Origin: Cohaesibacter sp.
GTDB taxonomy: Bacteria > Pseudomonadota > Alphaproteobacteria > Rhizobiales > Cohaesibacteraceae
Assembly: GCA_025210795.1 (NCBI GenBank)
Contig: JAOAQZ010000042.1
Coordinates: 1-64,000 of the forward strand
DNA length: 64,000 nucleotides
Direction of reading: 5' to 3'
Positions 25,673 to 34,221 of this stretch are shown one piece after another; the stretch's first letter is position 1, and the number at the start of each line of letters is the position of its first letter. The translations under genes were made by a program, and so were the position numbers. Below the pieces are notes generated by a model. The model searched no databases and had not been told where the DNA came from. It saw only the letters and a list, made by a program, of their open reading frames with translations.

Positions 25673-26614
25673 TTGCGTTTGGCATTTAATTATCAATGCA
25701 ATATTGATAATGCTATGGATATTCTGACAGGTATGCGCACCTTCTGCGCAGTTGTTGAAGAGCGCAGCTTTGTACGGGCCGCGCAAAAGCTAGAGATTTC
25801 TGCCGCTTTGACCAGTAAATATGTGGCGCAGCTGGAAGAAAGGCTGGGGGCAAGACTGCTCAATCGCACGACTCGAAGCCTTGCTCTGACTGAGGAAGGG
25901 CAGGCCTATTTTGAGCGCTGCTCACAAATTCTTGATCAATTTGACGAGATGGAAGCCGCAATTAAGGACAAACAGGGAAAACCTCATGGCCGCTTGCTGG
26001 TTTCTGCGCCCATTTCTCTGGGCGAAAGCCATCTTTCTGCCGCAATTGCTCAATTCTTGCAGCTGCATGAGGGCATCTCAATCGAATTACGCTTGAGTGA
26101 CCGCTTTATCAATATCGTTGATGAAGGCTTCGATCTGGCCATTCGCATGGGGCAATTGGGGGACTCAAGCCTTATTGCCCGCAAGCTTGCCCCCATGTAT
26201 GCCGCAACAGTCGCTTCGGCCGACTATCTGGCACAACATGGAGAGCCCAAGCACCCATCAGAGCTGACCGGCCATGAATGCATCCATGATACCAACTTTC
26301 TTGGCGGTAAATTGTGGCCCTACCAAAATGAAGAGGGGGAATGGACTATTCCTACCTCAGGCCGCTTTGCGGTCAACAGCGCACAAGCGGCAAGGGCTGC
26401 TGCGCTGGCCAATGTCGGCATCGCCGCGCTACCGCGCTATATCGTCAAAAAAGACATTGATGAGGGGCGCTTGATCGAGATTTTGCCAGATTATATGCGC
26501 GCATCCGGTGCCGTTTATGCCCTTTATCCTCACAACCGCCATCTAGCTATGAAAGTGCGGGTGTTTGTTGATTTCATGGTGCGCTATTTCGCCGAACAAA
26601 AAGACTGGCAATAA
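25673..26614 (+). CDS. LysR-type transcriptional regulator
   Basis: A 300-313 residue LTTR. The N-terminal winged helix contains MRTFCAVVEERSFVRAAQKL and the recognition helix ALTSKYVAQLEERLGARLLNR; the C-terminal part is a periplasmic-binding-like effector domain. The start is ambiguous. TTG 25673 has GGGAGA 7 bases upstream, giving 14 extra residues. ATG 25715 (MDILTGM...) fits the usual family start but lacks a ribosome binding site. A perfect 9-bp-arm palindrome lies between the two starts. It is divergent from the b561-YceI operon and probably regulates it and itself. Confidence 0.93.
   Translation: MRLAFNYQCNIDNAMDILTGMRTFCAVVEERSFVRAAQKLEISAALTSKYVAQLEERLGARLLNRTTRSLALTEEGQAYFERCSQILDQFDEMEAAIKDKQGKPHGRLLVSAPISLGESHLSAAIAQFLQLHEGISIELRLSDRFINIVDEGFDLAIRMGQLGDSSLIARKLAPMYAATVASADYLAQHGEPKHPSELTGHECIHDTNFLGGKLWPYQNEEGEWTIPTSGRFAVNSAQAARAAALANVGIAALPRYIVKKDIDEGRLIEILPDYMRASGAVYALYPHNRHLAMKVRVFVDFMVRYFAEQKDWQ
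25689..25711. promoter_or_regulatory. Palindromic LTTR-type operator candidate
   Basis: Arms ATTATCAAT (25689-25697) and ATTGATAAT (25703-25711) are perfect reverse complements with a 5-base spacer and include the T-N11-A layout of LysR boxes (ATC-N11-GAT, 25692-25708). It lies 3 bases before ATG 25715, in the region divergent from the b561 gene. Confidence 0.6.
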
Positions 26615-26654
26615 GATCAGTAAGGACAGAAGAGTAAGAAAAGCTTGACCTTCT

Positions 26655-28172
26655 TTAGGTGCCGCAGAAAGTGGCATAAACCCGTTCATCTTCGCTCGGG
26701 GGGAACTCATAGTCTTCACACCCTGCTTGCGGGGTGAAAGGGGATTGAAGCACAGCATGCAACCGCCGAAATGGCTCGAAATTGCCCCGATAGGCAGCTT
26801 GAATAGCAGCCTCGATCTGATGATTGCGCGGACAATAGACCGGATTGGCACGACGCATGGGCTTGTGTCGCTCAAGCGGGGAGGAAACCTGACGAGCAAC
26901 GCGGGCTTGCCAATCCCCTTGCCAATTTGCCAGAGCACGCTTGTTTGCAAAAAGGGCTTCAAGCCCTTTATGTGTGTCATCCTGAGCATATTGGGTCAGG
27001 TGATGGAAAAACCGGGTGAAGTCCACTTTATGCTTTGTCAGCAATTCAAGCGTTGATCCAAGAAAGGCCTCGTCCTCTTCATCGCTCAGAACCAGCCCCA
27101 GCTTCTGGCCAAATTTCTCAAGATAGGATTGATTGAAAACTTGAGAAAAGAGGCCAAGAGAATCTTGGGCTAAAGACACGGCCTCATTCTCATCTTCATG
27201 GAAAAGCGGCAAAAGAGCCGTTGCCAACTGGCTTAAATTCCATTGTGCCATATGGGGCTGGTTCCCCCAGCTATAGCGGCCCTGCCGGTCAATGGAACTA
27301 AAGACCTTGGCTGGATGAAACTCATCCATAAAAGCACAAGGCCCAAAATCAATGGTCTCGCCAGACAGGGCCATATTGTCCGTATTCATCACCCCATGGA
27401 TAAAGCCAAACTGAAGCCATTTCGCAACCAGATGCGCCTGCCGCCTGATCACCTCTTCATACATCGCCAAATAGGGATTGTCGGCGGAGCGACAGTCAGG
27501 ATAAAGGCGATCTATGGCATAGTCGGCCAATTGCCGAAGAGCGGCATGGTCCCCCAGTGCATAGAAATATTGAAAAGTGCCAACCCGAATATGGCTGCGG
27601 GCAATACGGGTGAGAACGGCCCCTTCAAGCGCTGTCTCGCGCCGCACGTCATCACCAGTGGTGACAATAGCCAAAGCTCGCGTGGTCGGCACTCCAAGGG
27701 CATGCATGGCCTCTGAGACCAGATATTCACGCAAAACAGGGCCAAGCGCAGCCCGTCCATCGCCATTGCGCGAGAAGGGCGTGGGACCAGAGCCCTTGAG
27801 GTGGATGTCATAGCGCACCTCTTGAGGGTCAAGAATTTCTCCCAGCAACAAGGCCCGTCCATCGCCCAGTTGCGGCACCCAACCACCAAATTGGTGACCG
27901 GCATAAACCATCGCCAGAGGGTCTGCTCCCTTGGGGAAGAAGGAACCGGATAAAAGCCGTGCCGTGGCCTCAGGGTCGCCAAAATGCTCAAGGATCCCCA
28001 AATCCTTCGCCAATGCCTGATTAAACTCAATCAGATAGGGCGCAGAGGAGGGCGATGGGTTCAGCCGCGCATAGAACTTGCCCGGCAAGCGACCATAGCT
28101 GTTATCAAATGGCAAACTGGCAAATGGCTCTGTCACACAAACGCCCTCTCGATTCCTCAATTGAAAGGCCAT
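26655..28172 (-). CDS. selO: Protein adenylyltransferase SelO (YdiU)
   Basis: A pseudokinase-fold enzyme that AMPylates protein side chains and is linked to redox stress. The family blocks are all present: LPFDNSYGRLPGKFYARLNP, YAGHQFGGWVPQLGDGRA, HLKGSGPTPFSRNGDGRAA, ALAIVTTGDDV(R), FIHGVMNTDNMALSGET and IDFGPCAFMDEF, the last two holding the metal-binding Asn and Asp. The chosen start ATG 28172 gives 505 residues; E. coli SelO has 478. An open extension to 28277 has no family match. The selenocysteine found at the C-terminus of eukaryotic SelO is absent here, where the tail reads ATFCGT with a cysteine at the third residue from the end. Confidence 0.95.
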   Translation of the reverse strand: MAFQLRNREGVCVTEPFASLPFDNSYGRLPGKFYARLNPSPSSAPYLIEFNQALAKDLGILEHFGDPEATARLLSGSFFPKGADPLAMVYAGHQFGGWVPQLGDGRALLLGEILDPQEVRYDIHLKGSGPTPFSRNGDGRAALGPVLREYLVSEAMHALGVPTTRALAIVTTGDDVRRETALEGAVLTRIARSHIRVGTFQYFYALGDHAALRQLADYAIDRLYPDCRSADNPYLAMYEEVIRRQAHLVAKWLQFGFIHGVMNTDNMALSGETIDFGPCAFMDEFHPAKVFSSIDRQGRYSWGNQPHMAQWNLSQLATALLPLFHEDENEAVSLAQDSLGLFSQVFNQSYLEKFGQKLGLVLSDEEDEAFLGSTLELLTKHKVDFTRFFHHLTQYAQDDTHKGLEALFANKRALANWQGDWQARVARQVSSPLERHKPMRRANPVYCPRNHQIEAAIQAAYRGNFEPFRRLHAVLQSPFTPQAGCEDYEFPPSEDERVYATFCGT

Positions 28173-28509
28173 CTTATCATGGCTTTGGGGGAAGGCGGGA
28201 GACGGCCCACAGTTTCGTGTGCGTTGGCATCTATTTTCATCATGGCGCCCCAGCGGGAAGAATAGCGGGGATAACACTCATAGAGAGGTCTGGTAATAAA
28301 ATTACAACTATTTAGTGCGTTTATCAAAATTTAAGAACGGAGATTGCACAAAGAAGAAACATATACAGAAAAGTGTAGAATCGCGCATAATAATCTATAG
28401 TTGTATATTGGGATTTATAGCGACTTGATTGCGGTCTTGCGTTTTTAAAAGGATAGAGCGGGAGAAAATAGGGAGGGAGGCGAAGACCGGCAGAAGCAAG
28501 TAAGCAGGA
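28173..28509. promoter_or_regulatory. AT-rich upstream region of the restriction-modification gene
   Basis: The 337 bases between selO and the Type ISP-like gene contain ACAACTAT at 28304-28311 and its reverse complement ATAGTTGT at 28397-28404. The longer block TATAGTTGTATATTG (28396-28410) is identical to part of the palindrome upstream of the MarR-GNAT gene at 56807-56821. It probably holds the promoter of the large gene; no coding frame is credible. Confidence 0.4.
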
Positions 28510-28548
28510 TTGGCGGCTTTCTTAAAAGCCCTTTTCGCGAGTTCCCTT

Positions 28549-31500
28549 ATGCTTCTTTCCCATATCGATGATCCCAGCCTTTATCAGTTTTTAGAAACAT
28601 ACGCCCAGACAGTTGCTAACCAGCGCGACAAAGGCACGATGTTTGAAAAGGCGGTTGCGCTGTTCCTCATCCATGATGCTGTCCAGCAGCAATTTTATGA
28701 CGAGGTGAAGCCCTATGCATCTTGGGCGCAGGAACAGGAACAATCCGGCACCGACCATGGCATAGATCTGGTCGCCCGCCTGCGAGATGGCTCCGGCTAT
28801 GCCGCTATACAATGCAAATTCTACAAAGCTGACCATCGCATCCAAAAAGCGGATATCGATAGCTTCCTTGCCGCCTCTGGTAAAAGTCTCTTTGTCGAAC
28901 GCATCTTTTTTGACACGACAAAGGGCAGTTTTGGCAAACTGGCGGAAGCGCAAATTGCCGGCCAGACCATTCCTTTCAGGCGGATTGGTCTTGAGGCAAT
29001 GGAGCAAAGCCGCATCAAATGGGCCTCCTATTTCCGCGATGACCGCCTTGACTATATCGAGCAGAAAAGCCTGCGCCCCCACCAAAAGGATGCGCTGAAT
29101 GCTGTAAAGAAAGGGCTTTCAAGCGCCGACAGAGGCAAGCTGATCATGGCCTGCGGCACCGGCAAAACCTTCACCGCCCTTAAAATCGCTGAAGACATGG
29201 TAGGCAGGGGCAAAAGGGTATTGTTCATGGTGCCGTCCCTTGCGCTTATGTCCCAAACGGTAACGGAATGGAAAAATGACGCAGAGCGCCCCTTTCAGGC
29301 CTTTGCGGTTTGCTCTGACAATAAGGTCGGCAAACGCAGCGCCAGCGATGACGATCTTATCGAAATAGCGCGTCATGATCTGGCCTTTCCCGCAACAACA
29401 GACGCGCGGCGATTGGCCAAGGAATACAAGACCGCACAGACAAGCGGCGAAATGATCGTCGTTTTTTCAACCTACCAATCCATCGAGGTTATCTCCAAAG
29501 CTCAGCAAAGCTTTGGTATGGATGATTTTGATCTGATCATTTGCGATGAAGCCCATAGAACCACGGGATATGCCGAAAAGAAGAGCGATGCCTCTCTCTT
29601 CATGCGCATTCACGATCAGGCGTATGTCAAAGGCAACAAGCGCATTTATATGACTGCAACACCGCGTATTTTTGCTGAAGACGCGCAAAAACAAGCCCGG
29701 CAGGCTGAGGGGCTGCTCTGCTCCATGGATGATGAAAGTGTCTTTGGCAAAGAGCTATTCTTCCGCGGCTTTTCCTGGGCGGTGGGGCAGGGCCTGCTCT
29801 CAGACTATAAAGTGCTGGTTTTGGCGGTCGATGAAGATCTGGTTAGCCACGCCATGCAATCAAGACTGAGCACGGGAAGTGAGCTGGACCTGGATGATGC
29901 AACGCGCATCATCGGCTGCTACAAGGCGCTGACCAAGGAAAGGCTAAAAGAGGATCTTGCCGGTGATACAGGCCCCATGCGTCGGGCACTGGCCTTTTGT
30001 AAGGATATCAAAACCTCCAAACGGATAGCCAAGGATTTTGGGCAGTTTGTTAGCGACTATCTTGCCGCTGTCAAAGAAGAGCAGAACGAAGGTGAGGGGG
30101 TGGATGGCGACTCTTCACTTCCCGCACTTGAATGCGAGCTGAACCATGTTGACGGGACATTTAACGCCAAACAACGAGGAGAGCTACTGCGGTGGCTCAA
30201 AGAGGAGCCGGAAAAGGGAGAAGGGGCGCAAGACAAACCCATTAGCCGCATATTGACCAATGCCCGATGCCTGTCAGAAGGGGTAGATGTGCCCGCCCTT
30301 GATGCCATCATGTTTCTCCACCCGCGTAAAAGCCAGATTGATGTGGTGCAATCGGTCGGCCGCGTGATGCGCCGGGCACCGGGCAAGGAAATGGGATATG
30401 TCATCATTCCCGTTGGCATCCCGTCTGGCATAAAGCCCGAAGAAGCGCTGAATGACAATGAGCGCTATAAGGTCATCTGGCAAATTCTCAATGCCCTGCG
30501 GGCCCATGATGAGCGGTTCGATGCCATGATCAATCGCGCTGGTCTTGAAGAAGATGTTAGCGACAAGATCGAGATTATCGGTGTCAGTCGGCAGGAAAAA
30601 GAAGCCACCACTGCAGTGGTGGAGGAACTGCCCAAACGCAGAGCCCAGACCAAGCCGACCGGCATGGGCAGGGATATGGCGAGTGAGACACGCTCGATCC
30701 ATCCGTCAGAAATCCAGCTTCCCTTTATCTTTGATGATGTGACCAAGGCCATCATGGCGCGGATTGTCAAAAAATGCGGCACACGGGACTATTGGGAAAA
30801 TTGGGCAACAGATATCGCCCATATCGCGCAAAAGCATATTGCTCGCATTACGGCAGCCATCAGCATCAAGGACAGTAAGGCGCAAAGCAGCTTTTCCCGA
30901 TTTCTGTTGGAAATTCGCGATGATCTCAACCCCAATGTCTCGCAAGACGAAGCGGTGGAAATGCTGGCCCAGCACCTGATCACCCGACCCGTCTTTGAAA
31001 CCCTGTTTCAGGGGCATGAATTTGCCCGCGATAATCCGGTCTCCAAAGCTATGGAACAGGTGTTGGGGGATTTGCAGCAAGGGGATCTGGAGACGGAAAA
31101 TGCGAGGCTGGAGAAATTCTATGACAGCGTCAAAATGCGAGCCGACGGGATCGAGACCGCCCATGGTCGCCAACAGCTTATCCTAAAGCTCTACGATACC
31201 TTCTTCTCCAAGGCCTTTCCAAAAATGCAGCAGCAATTGGGGATCGTCTATACGCCGGTCGAGGTGGTGGATTTCATCATTCACTCGGTCAATGATGTAC
31301 TCAAAGACCAGTTCGGCCAAACATTGGGGAGCCGAGGCGTCCATATCTTGGACCCCTTTACCGGCACAGGAACCTTCATCACCCGCCTATTGCAATCCGG
31401 CCTCATCAAGCCAGAGGAGCTGGAGCATAAATATCGCTATGAGATCCACGCTAACGAGATCGTCTTGCTCGCCTATTACATCGCCGCGATTAACATCGAG

Positions 31501-33516
31501 GCGGTCTATCATGATTTGAGCAAAGATCCCGTCACGGGTGAGAGAAAGACCTATCACCCCTATGAGGGGATTTGCCTGACGGATACCTTCCAGATGTATG
31601 AGCAAGAGCGGGATATGGTGGCCGACCTGCTGCCTGATAATTCCGAGCGCCGAACCCGGCAAAAGCAGCTTGATATTCAGGTGATCATCGGCAATCCGCC
31701 TTATTCCGCAGGTCAGCGCAGCGCCAATGATAATGCGGCGAACCTGAGCTACCCCAATCTGGATGAAGCCATCCGCAAAAGCTATGCGGCTCATTCTGGC
31801 GCCACCAACAAAAATGCCCTCTATGACAGCTATATCCGCGCCATCCGCTGGGCAACAGATCGCATCACCGAAAAAGGCGATGATCGCGGCATTGTGGCAT
31901 ATGTTTCCAACGCCGGATGGATAGACGGCAACGCGACAGCTGGGCTTCGCAAATGTTTGAAAGAGGAATTCTCAAACCTCTATATTTTCCATCTTCGTGG
32001 GAATGCTCGCACCTCGGGAGAGCAAAGGAGGAAAGAAAAAGGCAATGTGTTTGGAGAAGGGACCCGAACGCCAATTGCCATTTCCATTCTCGTTCGCAAC
32101 CCGCAAGCAAAGCATCAGGGCCAAATCTATTTCCATGATATTGGGGATTACCTAAGCCGCGAAGACAAGCTCAACACCATCAAGACACTCAAAAGCATCA
32201 ATGGAATTTCGGACAGCGATAGCTGGACCCCAATCAATCCAGACGAGAACCACGATTGGCTCAACCAAAGCGATAAGAGCTTTGGGAAATATCTGGTTTT
32301 GGGGAATAAGAAAGACAAACAGGCTGTCTCGATCTTTTCCAACTATTCTAACGGAATAAAAACCAATTCCGATACTTGGATGTATAATTCATCAGTAAAG
32401 TCTTTGGGTGCCAACATGGCCAAGATGACGAGCTTCTACAATAGCGAAGTTGATCGCTACCAAAAACATGGCAATGATCTTCCTATCGATCAGTTTGTGA
32501 GCTTCGATCCAGCGAAGATAAGTTGGCACAGCAGTAGTCTACCAAAAGCTTCTAAAGGAATAAAAGCCAGTTTTAATTCCAGCCGTATACTGATTGGCCT
32601 ATATCGTCCATTCCAAAAGCAACAGCTCTATTATGACAGCCATTTTATCCAACGAAGAGCACAAATACCCCAAATCTTCCCACATGCCAGTGCAGAGAAC
32701 CTCGTTATCCAGATTGCTGGAGTAGGAGGACGAGCCTTCAGCGCGCTTATGTCAAAATGTATCCCTGACATTCAGGCAATGTTTAACGGCCAATGCTTCC
32801 CCCTCTATCTCTATGAAAAAGAGGAAGATGGAGAGGGGTTGTTCGCTTCAAATGAGACAGGCTATCGGCGCGTCTCTGGCATCAGCGATGAGGGGCTGGC
32901 GCATTTTCGTGCGGCTTATCCTGATGAGGAGATCGAAAAGGAAGATCTGTTTTATTACATCTATGGCCTTTTGCATTCGCCCCACTACCGCAAGCGCTTT
33001 AAAAACAATCTCTCCAAGGAATTGCCGCGCATTCCGCCCGTTAAAAAAAGCAAAGATTTCTGGGCCTTTGCCGAGGCCGGGCGCAAACTGGGTGCCTTGC
33101 ATGTCGATTTTGAAAAGGCGGATCTATATCCCGTAACCTTCAAGGAAGGGGCGCGGGAGACATGGGTCTATGACGACGAAGAGGCTTTCTTTCGGGTAGA
33201 GAAAATGAAACAGCCCGGCACAGCCAAAACCAAAGACAGGAGTGAGGTGATCTATAATAGCAACATCACCATCACCAATATTCCGCTTGAGGCTTACGGC
33301 TATGTGATCAATGGCAAACCGGCTCTTGATTGGGTGATGGAGCGGCAATGCGTCAAAACAGACAAGGCAAGCGGCATCGTCAATGATGCCAATCTCTATG
33401 CGACCGAGACGATGAACAACCCCGCTTATCCATTGGAGCTGTTTCAACGGGTGATCACCGTCTCGCTTGAAACCATGGCAATTGTCCGTGCGCTACCCAA
33501 GCTGGATATCGACTAA
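28549..33516 (+). CDS. Type ISP-like single-polypeptide restriction-modification enzyme
   Basis: A 1655-residue protein joining nuclease, translocase and methyltransferase, as in LlaGI/LlaBIII enzymes. An Mrr-like PD-(D/E)XK nuclease lies at the N-terminus (GIDLVAR with D73, IQCKF with Q88 and K90). A superfamily 2 helicase follows: Walker A ACGTGKT 201-207, DEAH 333-336, and motif VI VQSVGRVMRR. The gamma-class N6-adenine methyltransferase has motif I DPFTGTGTF at 935 and motif IV NPPY at 1049. The C-terminal part (about 1150-1655) should hold the target-recognition domain. All catalytic motifs look intact. I chose ATG 28549; a TTG at 28510 also opens the frame. No separate subunit lies nearby. 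It probably protects against phage by cutting DNA lacking hemimethylated sites. Confidence 0.93.
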   Translation: MLLSHIDDPSLYQFLETYAQTVANQRDKGTMFEKAVALFLIHDAVQQQFYDEVKPYASWAQEQEQSGTDHGIDLVARLRDGSGYAAIQCKFYKADHRIQKADIDSFLAASGKSLFVERIFFDTTKGSFGKLAEAQIAGQTIPFRRIGLEAMEQSRIKWASYFRDDRLDYIEQKSLRPHQKDALNAVKKGLSSADRGKLIMACGTGKTFTALKIAEDMVGRGKRVLFMVPSLALMSQTVTEWKNDAERPFQAFAVCSDNKVGKRSASDDDLIEIARHDLAFPATTDARRLAKEYKTAQTSGEMIVVFSTYQSIEVISKAQQSFGMDDFDLIICDEAHRTTGYAEKKSDASLFMRIHDQAYVKGNKRIYMTATPRIFAEDAQKQARQAEGLLCSMDDESVFGKELFFRGFSWAVGQGLLSDYKVLVLAVDEDLVSHAMQSRLSTGSELDLDDATRIIGCYKALTKERLKEDLAGDTGPMRRALAFCKDIKTSKRIAKDFGQFVSDYLAAVKEEQNEGEGVDGDSSLPALECELNHVDGTFNAKQRGELLRWLKEEPEKGEGAQDKPISRILTNARCLSEGVDVPALDAIMFLHPRKSQIDVVQSVGRVMRRAPGKEMGYVIIPVGIPSGIKPEEALNDNERYKVIWQILNALRAHDERFDAMINRAGLEEDVSDKIEIIGVSRQEKEATTAVVEELPKRRAQTKPTGMGRDMASETRSIHPSEIQLPFIFDDVTKAIMARIVKKCGTRDYWENWATDIAHIAQKHIARITAAISIKDSKAQSSFSRFLLEIRDDLNPNVSQDEAVEMLAQHLITRPVFETLFQGHEFARDNPVSKAMEQVLGDLQQGDLETENARLEKFYDSVKMRADGIETAHGRQQLILKLYDTFFSKAFPKMQQQLGIVYTPVEVVDFIIHSVNDVLKDQFGQTLGSRGVHILDPFTGTGTFITRLLQSGLIKPEELEHKYRYEIHANEIVLLAYYIAAINIEAVYHDLSKDPVTGERKTYHPYEGICLTDTFQMYEQERDMVADLLPDNSERRTRQKQLDIQVIIGNPPYSAGQRSANDNAANLSYPNLDEAIRKSYAAHSGATNKNALYDSYIRAIRWATDRITEKGDDRGIVAYVSNAGWIDGNATAGLRKCLKEEFSNLYIFHLRGNARTSGEQRRKEKGNVFGEGTRTPIAISILVRNPQAKHQGQIYFHDIGDYLSREDKLNTIKTLKSINGISDSDSWTPINPDENHDWLNQSDKSFGKYLVLGNKKDKQAVSIFSNYSNGIKTNSDTWMYNSSVKSLGANMAKMTSFYNSEVDRYQKHGNDLPIDQFVSFDPAKISWHSSSLPKASKGIKASFNSSRILIGLYRPFQKQQLYYDSHFIQRRAQIPQIFPHASAENLVIQIAGVGGRAFSALMSKCIPDIQAMFNGQCFPLYLYEKEEDGEGLFASNETGYRRVSGISDEGLAHFRAAYPDEEIEKEDLFYYIYGLLHSPHYRKRFKNNLSKELPRIPPVKKSKDFWAFAEAGRKLGALHVDFEKADLYPVTFKEGARETWVYDDEEAFFRVEKMKQPGTAKTKDRSEVIYNSNITITNIPLEAYGYVINGKPALDWVMERQCVKTDKASGIVNDANLYATETMNNPAYPLELFQRVITVSLETMAIVRALPKLDID

Positions 33517-33532
33517 AGGTCTCTACCGGCTT

Positions 33533-34144
33533 TTAGCGCGCAAGGGTCAGCTGGACATTCGAGGTGGTGGCAAGACCTGTCCATCGGTTTGGCAATTCCT
33601 GATTAAGGCGCGCCAAAACCGCATCGGTGCTGGAAATGAGAAGGATCTGATTGCCCACCACATTCCATTTAAAGCCGCCAAACAGCCCTGAGGGGCAGTT
33701 AATCCCGGCCCAAGCCTGATAAGCGCCAAACCATTGATTGGGTTTCAGCTCAATCTTGCAGGATTTGCTGCCTGATGTCTCGAGCAAGGTCCAGTTGCCA
33801 GACAGGGTTTGGGGTGTGGCAGCGGGGGCAGGGGCGGAACCAGAATTGGAGAGGGCCGCCAGAACCAGCCCGCCAACCATACCGGCCGCAGCTGCCTTGT
33901 TAAAGCTCACACTGGCCGATGTTTTGGTGGTCTCGGTAACGCGCGTCCCGTCAGGCCGCACATGCTGGCTGGTGCTTTTATCGCTCGTCCCCCAAATTTT
34001 CTTATTCTGTCCGGCAGGCTGGGCTGGCGCAGAAAGGGTAGACAGCGGATTGTAAAGCGGATTAGTCGGCGCTGTCGGTGACGAGGACTGACAGCCAGCA
34101 AGCAGGCATGAGACGCCCACAAGGGAGAATATCTTCAAGTTCAT
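33533..34144 (-). CDS. AprI/Inh-type protease inhibitor lipoprotein, Omp19-like
   Basis: A 203-residue lipoprotein. Lipobox LLAGC follows a short signal (Cys at about residue 18), then a Pro/Thr/Ser-rich linker and a Gly/Ala segment (AAAAGMVGGLVLAAL) that could be a membrane-inserted helix. The C-terminal 90 residues form an Inh/AprI beta-barrel (PF02974): LSGNWTLLE, SKSCKIEL, YQAWAGINCPSGL, WNVVGNQILLI and a terminal VQLTLAR. The order of blocks and the Cys pair match Brucella Omp19, an Inh-family outer-membrane lipoprotein reported to inhibit host proteases. It lies 77 bases downstream of a serine protease autotransporter gene on the same strand, with a hairpin between them. It may protect the cell from that protease. 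Confidence 0.85.
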   Translation of the reverse strand: MNLKIFSLVGVSCLLAGCQSSSPTAPTNPLYNPLSTLSAPAQPAGQNKKIWGTSDKSTSQHVRPDGTRVTETTKTSASVSFNKAAAAGMVGGLVLAALSNSGSAPAPAATPQTLSGNWTLLETSGSKSCKIELKPNQWFGAYQAWAGINCPSGLFGGFKWNVVGNQILLISSTDAVLARLNQELPNRWTGLATTSNVQLTLAR

Positions 34145-34175
34145 AGTCGCACCCATGTGAAATATTTGTGTCATG

Positions 34176-34207
34176 TGAGCCAGAGAGAAGATCGTCGCTC
34201 TGGCTCA
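34176..34207 (-). terminator. Intercistronic hairpin between autotransporter and inhibitor genes
   Basis: A perfect 10-bp stem (34176-34185 with 34198-34207) with a 12-base loop lies right after the autotransporter stop codon. No T-run follows on the minus strand, so it would at most attenuate read-through, or stabilise the upstream mRNA, and could set the protease-to-inhibitor ratio. Confidence 0.45.
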
Positions 34208-34221
34208 TATTTTGTCAAAAC

